DNA of 64,000 bases from Ilyomonas sp963790435 (GTDB lineage: Bacteria; Bacteroidota; Bacteroidia; Chitinophagales; Chitinophagaceae). The notes below the pieces were generated by a model, which did no database searches, was not told the origin of the DNA, and worked only from the letters and a program-made list of their open reading frames with translations. The position numbers and the translations under genes are program-made. The stretch spans positions 2,037,176 to 2,101,175 of the forward strand of contig CAWBOI010000001.1 of NCBI GenBank assembly GCA_963790435.1. Reading direction: 5' to 3'. The number at the start of each line of letters is the position of its first letter. Position 1 is the stretch's first letter. Positions 52,763 to 61,803 of this stretch are shown here, piece after piece.

Positions 52763-53395
52763 TTACACCGAAAACTTATAAACATCTTGTACTTCGGTGC
52801 CGGCAGGCATTTCAAAAATGGGTTTTATTCTGCCATCTTTTAAACCATACACCCAGCCATGCAAATGCGGGCGTTGCTCTTCCTTCCATATCCGCTGAAT
52901 GATAGAGGTGCGGGCTAAGTCTTTTACCTGCTCAATTACATTCAATTCCACCATCCGGTCCGATTTGGCTTCTTTATCTGCTATAGCATCCAGTTCATCT
53001 TTATACATGATGTAAACGTCTTTAATATCGCGTAGCCACATATTCAGAATATGGCCGTAATCAATATTACTAAGTGCAGCATTGATGCCGCCGCAGCCAT
53101 AATGTCCGCATACAATCACATGCTTTACTTTCAGATGATTCACGGCATAATCAAGTACACTCAGCAGGTTCACATCGGTAGGCACTACCATGTTAGCGAT
53201 ATTGCGATGCACGAAGATTTCTCCAGGTTGTGTGTTGGTAATCCTGTCTGCCGGCACACGACTGTCGCTACAGCCAATCCATAAAAATTCAGGTTTTTGC
53301 AATTGCGCGAGACGATTAAAAAATTCAGGATCGTCTTCTACTTTTTGGTTTGCCCATATTTTATTTTCAGCTAATAATTTTTCGTACGATTTCAT
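52763..53395 (-). CDS. can: Beta-class carbonic anhydrase
   Basis: From ATG 53393-53395 (MKSYEKLLAENKIW) the protein is 210 residues, as usual; an upstream start would add 38 AT-rich, unrelated residues. Zinc-site motifs are WIGCSDSRVPAD (Cys and the Asp/Arg pair) and VCGHYGCGGI (His and Cys). It hydrates CO2 to bicarbonate in the cytoplasm, feeding carboxylases and pH balance. It is divergent from galE. Confidence 0.95.
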   Translation of the reverse strand: MKSYEKLLAENKIWANQKVEDDPEFFNRLAQLQKPEFLWIGCSDSRVPADRITNTQPGEIFVHRNIANMVVPTDVNLLSVLDYAVNHLKVKHVIVCGHYGCGGINAALSNIDYGHILNMWLRDIKDVYIMYKDELDAIADKEAKSDRMVELNVIEQVKDLARTSIIQRIWKEEQRPHLHGWVYGLKDGRIKPIFEMPAGTEVQDVYKFSV

Positions 53396-53664
53396 CTCTT
53401 TTTGTTTTATTGAAAATAAGTTTTTATTCAATTTTTGAATCTTCGTTTTTATAAAAAAGTTGTCAAAATTAAATGATAGGTATAAAAGCTGCTGCCTTTG
53501 GTTTTGCACTTATTTGTTAATTATGTACTACCCATCTCAACCTTCAGCAAAGATGATTGATAATGAGTTACCGCTTTACTGCTACACACAACAACTGCAG
53601 TAATACAATGGCAAAATCACTCTCCTACTTTTTTCCTATTTTGCGCATCTCCAAAAAACAAACC

Positions 53665-54723
53665 ATGCAAAAAATTCTGGTAACCGGCGGTTGCGGATAC
53701 ATCGGCTCACATACGGTAGTTGACTTAATTGAGAATGGCTATGAAGTAATTTCGATTGATGACAATTCACGCTCTACCACTTACCTGCTCAATGGCATAG
53801 AAAAAATAACCGGCAAGAAGTTGAAAAATTACAAAGTGGATTTGAAAAATTTTGATGAAACGCTGGCTGTGTTTCAGGAGAATGAAGACATCAGCGGCAT
53901 CATTCATTTTGCGGCATACAAAGCCGTTGGCGAATCGGTTGCCGAACCTATTTTATATTACGAAAACAACTTGGTTTCGTTGATTAATTTGTTGAAATGC
54001 GTGAAGGAATTTCACATTCCGAGCTTTGTGTTTTCATCTTCCTGCACCGTGTACGGCAATCCCGACAACATTCCTGTTACCGAAAATTCGCCTACCAAAA
54101 AAGCGGAATCGCCATACGGAGCTACGAAGCAAATGAGCGAAGACATCATCAAAGATTTTGTAAAAGTTACGCCCAATGTCAATGCCATTTTGCTGCGTTA
54201 TTTCAACCCGGTTGGGGCGCACCCGTCTATAAAAATTGGCGAGCTTCCTTTGGGCAAGCCGCAAAATTTGGTACCTGCTATCACCCAAACTGCCATTGGC
54301 AAATTGCCGCAAATGACGGTGTATGGCGATGACTACGAAACCCGTGATGGAAGCTGCGTGCGCGATTACATTCATGTAAGCGACATTGCTCATGCACACA
54401 CCTTAGCATTTGAATATTTGAACAAAAACAAAAACAAAACGAACTGCGACATTTTTAATTTAGGAAGTGGCAATGGCGTAACGGTGCTCGAAGCCATTCA
54501 TGCGTTTGAAGAAGTATCTGGCGTAAAGCTCAATTATAAAATTGGTCCGCGCCGCCCCGGCGATGTGGTTGCCATTTATGCCAACAATCAGTTGGCGGTG
54601 GATGACCTGGGCTGGAACATTCAATACGATTTAAAAGACATGATGCGCACTGCCTGGCAATGGGAACAAAAAGTAAAGGAAGATGAAAAACTGATGACAA
54701 GCCAGAATGCAGTGCTGAATTGA
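53665..54723 (+). CDS. galE: UDP-glucose 4-epimerase
   Basis: The ATG at 53665 gives MQKILVTGGCGYIGSHTVVD with the NAD-binding GxxGxxG; starts upstream would add an unrelated 36 residues. SDR-type catalytic residues are present: Ser in SSSCTVYG, and YGATKQMSED (YxxxK). Also DYIHVSDIAHAH and the C-terminal RRPGDVVAIYAN. It interconverts UDP-glucose and UDP-galactose (or the GlcNAc forms) for surface polysaccharides. Length 352 is close to the family's norm. Confidence 0.93.
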   Translation: MQKILVTGGCGYIGSHTVVDLIENGYEVISIDDNSRSTTYLLNGIEKITGKKLKNYKVDLKNFDETLAVFQENEDISGIIHFAAYKAVGESVAEPILYYENNLVSLINLLKCVKEFHIPSFVFSSSCTVYGNPDNIPVTENSPTKKAESPYGATKQMSEDIIKDFVKVTPNVNAILLRYFNPVGAHPSIKIGELPLGKPQNLVPAITQTAIGKLPQMTVYGDDYETRDGSCVRDYIHVSDIAHAHTLAFEYLNKNKNKTNCDIFNLGSGNGVTVLEAIHAFEEVSGVKLNYKIGPRRPGDVVAIYANNQLAVDDLGWNIQYDLKDMMRTAWQWEQKVKEDEKLMTSQNAVLN

Positions 54724-54813
54724 GTTTAGAGTTGTGAATTATGATTTCATGAATTATGGTTTGTACTCCTTGCAATTCTTTAAACATCAAAATAATTACA
54801 TCAAGACATTGCG

Positions 54814-55479
54814 ATGGCAAGAAGAAAACTAAACTCGAATATCCCAACATTTGACGAACTACTCATTCCAACTATTTGTGCTTTACAACAGCTTGGCGGT
54901 TCAGGCTCGATTGAAGAAGTAAATGGAAAAGTTTACGAAATTGCCCAAATTCATGATGATGTTTTACAAATTCCGCATGGGGAGGACGGTACAATCAATG
55001 AGGTTGATTATAGATTAGCATGGAGTAGAACCTACCTTAAAAAGTTTGGTCTACTTGAAAATTCCTCCAGAGGTATTTGGGCTCTATCGCGTCCAGACAT
55101 CAATATTTCAACGCTTGATCCAGACCAAATTAAACGTACAGTTAGAGAACAAACAAGATTGACTAAAATCGAAAGTAAAGATGAACGAGAAAGACAAACA
55201 GAAAAGGAAGTTGCACTTGAAATTGAGACCTCTGAAAATTGGAAACAGCAACTATTAAATACTCTCTATAACATTTCACCTTCTGCTTTTGAACGGCTTG
55301 CTCAAAGAATCTTAAGAGAAAGCGGTTTCTTCCAAGTAGAAGTAACAGGTAAAACAGGTGATGGAGGGATAGACGGAAAAGGGATTGTAAGAATAAGTGG
55401 ATTTCTAAGCTTTCATGTTATCTTTCAATGCAAGAGAATACAGAAGTTCAATTACACCAGACAAAATAAGAGATTTTAG
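54814..55479 (+). CDS. Mrr-type restriction endonuclease, N-terminal part (frameshifted)
   Basis: An N-terminal winged-helix region of about 110 residues (Mrr_N: FDELLIPTICALQQLGG...; ending in SRGIWALS) is followed by the nuclease domain with the PD-(D/E)xK core: GDGGIDGKG then HVIFQCKR (QxK). Directly after CKRI the frame goes wrong (QKFNYTRQNKRF, stop), while the next frame continues with YRSSITPDKIRDFRGAM. Mrr proteins cut methylated DNA. Restoring one base near 55440 would give about 293 residues, the normal size. Confidence 0.75.
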   Translation: MARRKLNSNIPTFDELLIPTICALQQLGGSGSIEEVNGKVYEIAQIHDDVLQIPHGEDGTINEVDYRLAWSRTYLKKFGLLENSSRGIWALSRPDINISTLDPDQIKRTVREQTRLTKIESKDERERQTEKEVALEIETSENWKQQLLNTLYNISPSAFERLAQRILRESGFFQVEVTGKTGDGGIDGKGIVRISGFLSFHVIFQCKRIQKFNYTRQNKRF

Positions 55480-55696
55480 AGGCGCTATGCAAGGTCGTGC
55501 TGATAAAGGACTGTTTATCACAACTGGTACATTTACAAGAGAAGCAGCCAAAGAAGCAACAAGGGATGGTGCTCCTCCAATCGATTTAATTGATGGAGAA
55601 CTGTTGTGTGATAAACTGAAGGAATTAAGACTTGGTATTGATACTAAATTAACAGAAACCGTAGAAGTAAAAACTGATTGGTTCAATAATTTATAG
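55415..55696 (+). pseudogene. C-terminal part of the Mrr-type endonuclease, out of frame
   Basis: The coding part begins at about 55440 with YRSSITPDKIRDFRGAMQGR, the typical end of the Mrr catalytic domain (GLFITTGTFTREAAKEA; IDLIDGELLCDKL). The nominal start lies in the overlap and is not a real one. It belongs with 54814-55479. Confidence 0.65.
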
Positions 55697-55821
55697 TTTA
55701 ATGAAGCAAACTTTCTATACTTACTAAAACGTCTCTTACATTAATAAATTTCTAAACCAAGCCCTCGCAAAGCCATGAATAGTTGGCGATTCATATTTTT
55801 GCAAAATTCACAAATCACCAA

Positions 55822-56271
55822 TCAAAAATCTAAACTCGCATTCATCCATTCACCACTTACCGTCATGCCATATTTCTTATAAAAAGCAACAGCCGGTTCG
55901 TTCCAATCCAATACTTGCAGCATCATTCCGGTAAAGCCCCGCTCTTTTCCTTCCTGAATAATTCTTTCAAACAACATCTTGCCAATGCCTCTGCCACGGG
56001 CTTCTTCGGTTACAATAAAATCCTCCAAATACAAACGCTGGCCTTTCCATGTAGAGAAGCGAATGTAATACATGGCAAAACCAAGAATAACATTGTTTTC
56101 CTCCGCCACAAATGCCCACCAGACGGGCTTTTCGCCAAAGCCGCTTTCGGTAAAATGTTCTAATGTAATGGTTACTTCTTCCGGGGCGCGTTCAAATGTT
56201 GCCAGTTCTTTTACAAGGTCAAGCATTCGGGGGCAATCTCCCTTTTCGGCTCTGCGAAGCGTTATGTTCAT
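55822..56271 (-). CDS. GNAT-family N-acetyltransferase (diamine acetyltransferase-like)
   Basis: From ATG 56269-56271 (MNITLRRAEKGDCPRML) the 149-residue protein shows the GNAT fold: the strand LGFAMYYIRFSTW, YLEDFIVTEEARGRGIGKML (acetyl-CoA loop RGxGxG) and the end VLDWNEPAVAFYKKYG. The FSTWKGQRLYLEDF segment is shared with spermidine/diamine acetyltransferases (SSAT type), so a polyamine or thialysine substrate is likely. It shares a terminator region with the small gene at 56353. Confidence 0.85.
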   Translation of the reverse strand: MNITLRRAEKGDCPRMLDLVKELATFERAPEEVTITLEHFTESGFGEKPVWWAFVAEENNVILGFAMYYIRFSTWKGQRLYLEDFIVTEEARGRGIGKMLFERIIQEGKERGFTGMMLQVLDWNEPAVAFYKKYGMTVSGEWMNASLDF

Positions 56272-56290
56272 GCGGTAAAAATAAGGGTAA

Positions 56291-56329
56291 AAACAAAAGC
56301 TGGTTATCTTACACAACCAGCTTTTGTTT
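56291..56329. terminator. Rho-independent terminator hairpin
   Basis: A perfect 15-bp stem AAACAAAAGCTGGTT / AACCAGCTTTTGTTT with a nine-base loop; it ends the minus-strand gene at 56353. Confidence 0.8.
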
Positions 56330-56352
56330 TGTTAATACATTCTCTTTTACTT

Positions 56353-56568
56353 CTACTTCGTTTGCCGCGTTTCTTTACTACTATCGCCGTTATCTTCTGT
56401 GTCGGATGTAATTTCTGTTTGCGTATCAGAAGTAGCAGGCGTTGATGCAACGTGTTTACTGTTCGCTTTGCCTAATGTTGTGGTTGGTCCGCCTTTGGCA
56501 GCCATATCTCTCTGCTGATCTGGATTTTCAGTTGAAAACCCTAATGAATCTGTTTTTTCGTTCGGCAT
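56353..56568 (-). CDS. Small hydrophilic protein with KGG-like motif
   Basis: The 71-residue product is strongly hydrophilic (Ser, Thr, Asp, Lys), with NPDQQRDMAAKGGPTTT near the middle. That resembles the KGG repeat of small stress-induced proteins (Con-10/GsiB type), although only one repeat is present. It is likely disordered. A terminator lies 24 bp downstream. Function by weak resemblance only. Confidence 0.5.
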   Translation of the reverse strand: MPNEKTDSLGFSTENPDQQRDMAAKGGPTTTLGKANSKHVASTPATSDTQTEITSDTEDNGDSSKETRQTK

Positions 56569-56764
56569 AAAACTAATTTTTTATCGTTAGTGAATAATTG
56601 TACAAAAACAAAATACCATGCCATTTATAGAACACAGATTACACGAACTGCGTGCACGGATGATGATTGTCTTAACTGGGATTTATAAAACAAATGGGAT
56701 GACAGAAGTTTACAATCAAAAAACCAACATATAAGAAACAATTCTGCACAATTATCGTCAAAAG

Positions 56765-56800
56765 CCCCTCTCCACCCGTGGAGAGGGGTTGGGGTGAGGG
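56765..56800. repeat. GC-rich hairpin repeat upstream of glyS
   Basis: Stem CCCCTCTCCA (56765-56774) / TGGAGAGGGG (56779-56788), followed by TTGGGGTGAGGG. This phrase recurs in many bacterial genomes as a dispersed repeat. It lies at the place of the glyS -33 region. Confidence 0.7.
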
Positions 56801-56807
56801 TTTCTAT

Positions 56808-56815
56808 TATCTTTG
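56808..56815 (+). promoter_or_regulatory. -7 box of the glyS promoter
   Basis: TATCTTTG matches TAnnTTTG. The start codon lies only 7 bases after the box, so the transcript would be leaderless or nearly so. No -33 TTTG is present. Confidence 0.5.
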
Positions 56816-56822
56816 CCGCCCT

Positions 56823-58262
56823 ATGAGCAGTCAACAAGAAGGCAAGCTACAGGCAATCATTGCCCACGCCAAAGAATACGGTTTTATTTTTCCCAGCAGT
56901 GAAATTTATGATGGCTTAAGCGCTGTGTACGATTATGGTCCGTGGGGATGCGAATTGAAGAAGAACATTCGCGACCATTGGTGGCGCAGCATGACGCAAT
57001 TGCACGAAAACATTGTGGGTGTTGATGCTGCCATTTTTATGCACCCGACAACATGGAAAGCCAGCGGGCATGTTGATAATTTTAGCGACCCGATGATTGA
57101 TAATAAGGACAGCAAAAAACGGTATCGCGTTGATCATTTGATAGAAGGTTATGCAGAAACATTGCCTGCCGATAAAAGCGAAGCTTTGTTAAGCGATATG
57201 GATGCTTTATTAGCAAAAGAAGATTTTGCCGGTTTGAAAAAATTGATTGAAGACAACAACATCAAATGCAGTGTGAGTGAGACTTGTAACTGGACGGACA
57301 TTCGCCAGTTCAACCTTATGTTCTCTACGCAATTGGGTGCGGTGAGTGGCGATGCTGAAACCATTTATTTGCGACCTGAAACAGCACAGGGAATCTTTGT
57401 AAACTTTTTAAATGTGCAGAAATCGGCACGTATGAAAATTCCGTTTGGTATTGCACAAATTGGAAAGGCGTTTCGCAACGAAATTGTAGCGCGGCAATTC
57501 ATCTTCCGCATGAGAGAATTTGAGCAAATGGAAATGCAGTTTTTTGTGCGTCCCGGCACGGAAGGCGAATGGTATCAACACTGGAAAAAGGAACGCTTGC
57601 AATGGCATACGAACCTGGGCATTCCGGCGCACGATTATCGTTATCACGACCATGTGAAACTTGCGCATTATGCCAAAGAAGCTTGTGATATTGAATACAA
57701 TTTTCCAATGGGCTTTCGCGAAGTGGAAGGCATTCATTCGCGCAGCGATTTCGATTTATCTCAACACCAAACATACAGCGGTAAAAAGATGACGTACTTC
57801 GATACGGAGATCAACCAGCATTACCTTCCGTACGTAATTGAAACTTCCATTGGTTTAGACAGAATGTTTCTGCTCATTCTTTCACATAGCTATGAAGAAG
57901 AAGTTTTAACCAAAGAAGATGGCAGTAAAGACAGCCGCGTAGTGCTTCATATTCCGCCGGTTTTAGCGCCTGTTAAACTTGCCGTTTTGCCTCTAACCAA
58001 GAAAGATGGTTTGCCCGATATTGCGCGTGAAATCATGAAGGATTGTCAGCCTTATTTTAAATCGTTTTACGAAGAAAAAGATACCATTGGAAAACGTTAC
58101 AGAAGGCAGGATGCGATTGGTACACCATTTTGCGTGACGGTTGACCATCAAACAAAAGAAGATGGAACGGTTACGCTTCGTCACCGCGATACCATGCAGC
58201 AGGAACGCATCCACAAAGATGAGGTGCAGAAGAAGTTGTTTGCGATGATCAATAAGTTATAA
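56823..58262 (+). CDS. glyS: Glycyl-tRNA synthetase, eukaryotic-type single chain
   Basis: The ATG at 56823 (MSSQQEGKLQAIIAHAKEYG) follows the promoter closely. Class II motifs are visible: SSEIYDGLSAVYDYGPWG; LRPETAQGIFVNFLNV (motif 2 region) and FRNEIVARQFIFRMREFEQMEM; GLDRMFLLIL (motif 3); and a C-terminal anticodon-binding domain (LAVLPLTKKDGLPDIAREIM). The 479-residue homodimer type joins glycine to its tRNA. Length is typical for Bacteroidota. Confidence 0.96.
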   Translation: MSSQQEGKLQAIIAHAKEYGFIFPSSEIYDGLSAVYDYGPWGCELKKNIRDHWWRSMTQLHENIVGVDAAIFMHPTTWKASGHVDNFSDPMIDNKDSKKRYRVDHLIEGYAETLPADKSEALLSDMDALLAKEDFAGLKKLIEDNNIKCSVSETCNWTDIRQFNLMFSTQLGAVSGDAETIYLRPETAQGIFVNFLNVQKSARMKIPFGIAQIGKAFRNEIVARQFIFRMREFEQMEMQFFVRPGTEGEWYQHWKKERLQWHTNLGIPAHDYRYHDHVKLAHYAKEACDIEYNFPMGFREVEGIHSRSDFDLSQHQTYSGKKMTYFDTEINQHYLPYVIETSIGLDRMFLLILSHSYEEEVLTKEDGSKDSRVVLHIPPVLAPVKLAVLPLTKKDGLPDIAREIMKDCQPYFKSFYEEKDTIGKRYRRQDAIGTPFCVTVDHQTKEDGTVTLRHRDTMQQERIHKDEVQKKLFAMINKL

Positions 58263-58273
58263 AGCTACAAGCC

Positions 58274-58337
58274 GTTAGCTGCAAGCTACAAGCAAAAACA
58301 AAGGGTATATGCTCAATACTTGTAGCTTGCAGCTAAC
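58274..58337. terminator. Long-stem hairpin between convergent genes
   Basis: A perfect 19-bp inverted repeat, GTTAGCTGCAAGCTACAAG (58274-58292) and its complement (58319-58337), with a 26-base loop. It lies between glyS and the flavoprotein gene and may block both transcripts, although it lacks a T run. Confidence 0.65.
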
Positions 58338-58350
58338 AGCTTGCGACTTT

Positions 58351-59079
58351 CTACCCATACAATTCCAAATGCACATCATACCGGCTGTAGCCATAAGATA
58401 AAATCCTTTCTTTGGCTTCGTCAATCATGTTTTTCCATCCACATAAAAAAAAGGCCGCAGGTGCTTTTTCTTTCTCGATAATGTCTTCATACAAACGATG
58501 CACATAGCCGTGATGAATGCTCGTATTGTTTTTGTTTTCGCGCGAAAAAGTAGGCAGATAATAAAAGCCTTTCATCTCATTGCTTAATGCTTCCAGTTCT
58601 TCTTTATACAAACAATCTGATAACGTTCTGCAACCAAAAATAAGATAGATGTTTTGGTGTTCAAGATTGTGTTGATGAATGTAATGCAGCATCGAACGAA
58701 ACGGTGCTACGCCTGTGCCGGTGCAAACTAAAAACAGGTTTTTATCCAGTTCTTTCGGCAACACAAATGTTCCCTGCGGACCTCGCAATGTCAACTCACT
58801 TCCAACCTTTATTTCATAGAATAAATAAGTAGAACCTAAGCCGCCTTCCAGCAACACAATTACCAACTCAACCACATTGGTACCATCGGGCGGGGAAGCA
58901 ATGGAATAGCTGCGCCAGCGTTTGTTTCGCTTTTCATGAATGGGCAAATCAAGGGTTACAAACTGGCCGGGTATAAAATCAAATTGGTCAACCTCCTGCA
59001 CGGCTATCCAAAAGCGTTTGGTGTTGGCGGTAGCCTCTTCTATTTGAATGACTTTTCCGGTACGCCATGGTTCAAGCAT
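58351..59079 (-). CDS. Ferredoxin-NADP reductase-like flavoprotein
   Basis: From ATG 59077-59079 (MLEPWRTGKVIQIEE) the 242-residue protein has the FNR fold: FAD-binding RSYSIASPP (RxYS), GGLGSTYLF, then the NAD(P) half with LVCTGTGVAPFRSML, YLIFGCRTLSDCLYKEEL and the end VHLELYG. No ferredoxin domain is fused. It shuttles electrons between NAD(P)H and a protein partner such as ferredoxin or flavodoxin. An upstream start would add 36 unrelated residues. It is divergent from acylphosphatase. Confidence 0.87.
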   Translation of the reverse strand: MLEPWRTGKVIQIEEATANTKRFWIAVQEVDQFDFIPGQFVTLDLPIHEKRNKRWRSYSIASPPDGTNVVELVIVLLEGGLGSTYLFYEIKVGSELTLRGPQGTFVLPKELDKNLFLVCTGTGVAPFRSMLHYIHQHNLEHQNIYLIFGCRTLSDCLYKEELEALSNEMKGFYYLPTFSRENKNNTSIHHGYVHRLYEDIIEKEKAPAAFFLCGWKNMIDEAKERILSYGYSRYDVHLELYG

Positions 59080-59170
59080 CGTTTTGTTTTGTGCAAAAAT
59101 ATTGCAATGCTTTGCTGTGTTGGTATTCGTGCAAAAACAAAAGTGTTTTTTTACTTTTATCGAAAATAAA

Positions 59171-59449
59171 ATGGTTGATATGCCCACCGTTCATTTGATG
59201 GTTAAAGGAAAAGTGCAAGGTGTGTTTTATCGCGCTACGGCAAAGAAAATGGCAGATGAAACCGGCATCACCGGCTGGGTAAAAAACACGCCCGATGATT
59301 GTGTTGAAATTGTTGCAAGCGGCTCGCAGCAAGGGCTACAGCAGTTTATAGAATGGTGCAAGCGGGGACCGGCAAGAGCTAAAGTAAGTGAAGTGAAAGT
59401 GAAGAAAATGGATGAGGAAAACTTCGGCGAATTTACAATCATCCGATAA
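59171..59449 (+). CDS. acyP: Acylphosphatase
   Basis: From ATG 59171 (MVDMPTVHLMVKGKVQGVFYR) the 92-residue product has the acylphosphatase signature: GKVQGVFYR (catalytic Arg) and GWVKNTPDDCVEI (catalytic Asn), with the end FGEFTIIR. It hydrolyses acyl phosphates such as carbamoyl phosphate. An earlier start at 59048 would run through the divergent promoter region. The stop is 4 bp from that of the convergent phosphoesterase gene. Confidence 0.93.
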   Translation: MVDMPTVHLMVKGKVQGVFYRATAKKMADETGITGWVKNTPDDCVEIVASGSQQGLQQFIEWCKRGPARAKVSEVKVKKMDEENFGEFTIIR

Positions 59450-59453
59450 CATT

Positions 59454-60560
59454 TTATACCGTTTTCATTTTTATCACATCTATCAATGTTGCCATTCCGG
59501 CTTCTTCCAATACCAGGCGTTTTGATTGGTTCGTTTCATCGTATTTCCATTTTATCAACCGGATGCAGCCATTTTCAATTTCAATTCCGGTAATATCTCC
59601 ATCACTAAAACAACAGCAACCGCTGTTAAAATAATTGGGTTTGTATTTGGTGAAATCGGGCAGCACTTCGCCCCGCTCAAAGCGATGATTGATGTGCGAT
59701 TCAATATCAGCAATGGTTTTATCATCATTTTTTCTTTTGGCTTCTTCCAACTTTTGATATAAGCGTTCAAGCAAGGTAAGTGATTCAAAAACCGGCTGGT
59801 GTGTATGACCTGTTATCAAAGCCATGTTGTTATCACTGCTCCACTGATACATCATTTGGTTATGCGCGGTTTTTAACTGCGTATCGTAAGCCGGCGTGTT
59901 CGGATTGATTTCTAAATACGCCTGAATTTTCGCCCACACATTCGATACAAACCATTTGCTAAACCAGTTGCCATCGCTTTGCAAATCGCCCTGATGCCCA
60001 TGCGTGAGATAAATTTGAAACGGCTTTTCGTTAATGGTTGTTTGCAAAATCGCACCTTCATAAATCTTCACTTCCTCACCATAAATACTTTTCAACTCCA
60101 AAGAGGCTAGCGGGTCGTTGTCCCAATACAAATCGTGGTTGCCAAAAATTTTTATGAATTTATTTTCCTGCAAAAACAAACTTTCTTTTTCAAACGAAGC
60201 GGTATTGTGCTTTTTTACCGGCGGCAGGGTGTTTTCCCAAAGCTCTTCGCTGTCGCCAAGGTTGATATAGAAGTAACCGTTTTGATAGTAATAATCGAGC
60301 GCCGCGAGATAATTGTTTTCGTTATCGGCAAAATCATCAAAGCCGTTTTTGGCGCCTTTGTGCTGATCGGATAAAACAACAAATTTATCTTCATTGATGT
60401 TGAACGGAACCATCAATCCCTTCTTTTCATTACCTGAAACAATATCGCTGTGAAGCTGTGTAAGTGCAGCAAACACGCGCTCTTTATCAGGACGTGAAGA
60501 AAACCTGTTTGCAAGATTAATAATCGGTTGCCGAAGCCATCGTTGCAGCCATTTTCGCAT
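59454..60560 (-). CDS. Calcineurin-like metallophosphoesterase
   Basis: The 368-residue protein carries the full metallophosphoesterase metal set: VVLSDQHKGAKNGFDDF (DxH), NLGDSEELWEN (GDxxE), IFGNHDLYWDND (GNHD), LTHGHQGD and ALITGHTHQPVF (GHTH). No signal peptide or membrane segment is obvious. Family members act on nucleotides, phosphoproteins or lipids; the substrate is unknown. A 51-base piece of this gene (60382-60432) recurs at 63399-63449. Confidence 0.87.
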   Translation of the reverse strand: MRKWLQRWLRQPIINLANRFSSRPDKERVFAALTQLHSDIVSGNEKKGLMVPFNINEDKFVVLSDQHKGAKNGFDDFADNENNYLAALDYYYQNGYFYINLGDSEELWENTLPPVKKHNTASFEKESLFLQENKFIKIFGNHDLYWDNDPLASLELKSIYGEEVKIYEGAILQTTINEKPFQIYLTHGHQGDLQSDGNWFSKWFVSNVWAKIQAYLEINPNTPAYDTQLKTAHNQMMYQWSSDNNMALITGHTHQPVFESLTLLERLYQKLEEAKRKNDDKTIADIESHINHRFERGEVLPDFTKYKPNYFNSGCCCFSDGDITGIEIENGCIRLIKWKYDETNQSKRLVLEEAGMATLIDVIKMKTV

Positions 60561-60981
60561 GGGTTAAAAGTAGAGAAGAAAGCGGAGTTTGGAAGATGTT
60601 TTTGGTTTAGTACGAAGAAAGATAGAATAGTAAAAATTGAACTGTATGAACAACTATGAAATAGGTTTACAATGGCAGATAAACAAAGAGCATTGCAAAT
60701 AGAAACTTACTTTTAAAAGTTGCGAACCGGTTGCATTTTCTGCACAGTGTAGTTGTTTCATTAATTAAGATCAGCTACGATGAATTAAGGATAGCGATTT
60801 TTGCATTCCCGTTTTCTATTTATCATACAATGCTGAAGTTGAAAAGATATCACGCTTACATTGCACATAAAAACTTCGTCTAAACCTTTTGTTCTTTTGC
60901 AAACAGTTTGTTTTTACGCAATTTTACGAAGTTGAATGATGAAATTATTGTCGTCGAAGTTCATTATAAATTTTACCTTTC
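60561..60981. other. Spacer upstream of the envelope operon
   Basis: AT-rich; a GTTTGTTTTTACGC motif lies at about 60907-60920, and the operon at 60982 should start from here. No gene is visible. Confidence 0.4.
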
Positions 60982-61803
60982 ATGAATACTGAAAAAGAAA
61001 AACCCATTTCACCACTTACCTGGGTTATTATCTCTGCTGTTGGCTTTCTCGTGTTCGTTGGTGTAGCGTTGTTTTTTATTTTCTTTACTGATAAATTGAA
61101 TAACATCAGCCTGCCGTTGTATTACTTTCTTTTGGTGATTGCGGGTTTCATTGCGGCAGCATTTTTATCGGGCGCATTAAAATCGAAAGCCAGGTACTCC
61201 GGTAAAGTGATGGGCGGAAACTTAGACCTGGCGGGACCTGTGGTAATCTTCGCTCTCATCATTTACATGGGATATTTATTCCGTCCTGTGGCATCGTTCA
61301 CTTCCTTTAAAATAACCGTGTTTGGCGATGAAACAAAAAGCAATCTCATCAATACAGGAACGATAAAAATTCTGCTCAACAAACCCGACTCGCAAAACAT
61401 TTATAACGGGTTGGCCCAGTTTACCGATGTGCCGTCTGAATTCATCAACAAAGAAGTAACCGTGATACCTTTTGTGGACGGCTATTACAGCGATGCAGTA
61501 CCTTTAAAAATTGAAAACACTGGAGTACCTTCGGAAATTCATTTGCGCAAAAAGCCCGATTCGGTATCCATCAGCGGACTTGTTGTGAATAAAAAAGGAA
61601 ACGGCGTACCCAATGCCATCATCATTTTTGAAAATGGCTTTGCCAGAGATACTTCCGATGCGTATGGTAATTTTCATATTTCGTTGCCTTTTAAAGAAGG
61701 GCATGAAAGCGATGTAAGGGTGTATGTGAACAATGCAATTGTGTACAACAACCAGCAAACGCTTTCATCGGGTTCTCCTCTTACTTTGCAAATACACAAG
61801 TGA
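60982..61803 (+). CDS. Membrane protein with C-terminal carboxypeptidase-like regulatory domain
   Basis: Three hydrophobic segments (about residues 12-36, 45-65 and 82-100) precede an extracytoplasmic part. That part first shows a beta domain (about 110-185) and then SVSISGLVVNKKGNGVPNAIIIFENGFARDTSDAYGNFHISL, the CNA-B/carboxypeptidase-like fold. The next gene overlaps by one base (TGATG), so translational coupling is likely. Its function is unknown; a link to cell-surface sensing is only a guess. Confidence 0.65.
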   Translation: MNTEKEKPISPLTWVIISAVGFLVFVGVALFFIFFTDKLNNISLPLYYFLLVIAGFIAAAFLSGALKSKARYSGKVMGGNLDLAGPVVIFALIIYMGYLFRPVASFTSFKITVFGDETKSNLINTGTIKILLNKPDSQNIYNGLAQFTDVPSEFINKEVTVIPFVDGYYSDAVPLKIENTGVPSEIHLRKKPDSVSISGLVVNKKGNGVPNAIIIFENGFARDTSDAYGNFHISLPFKEGHESDVRVYVNNAIVYNNQQTLSSGSPLTLQIHK

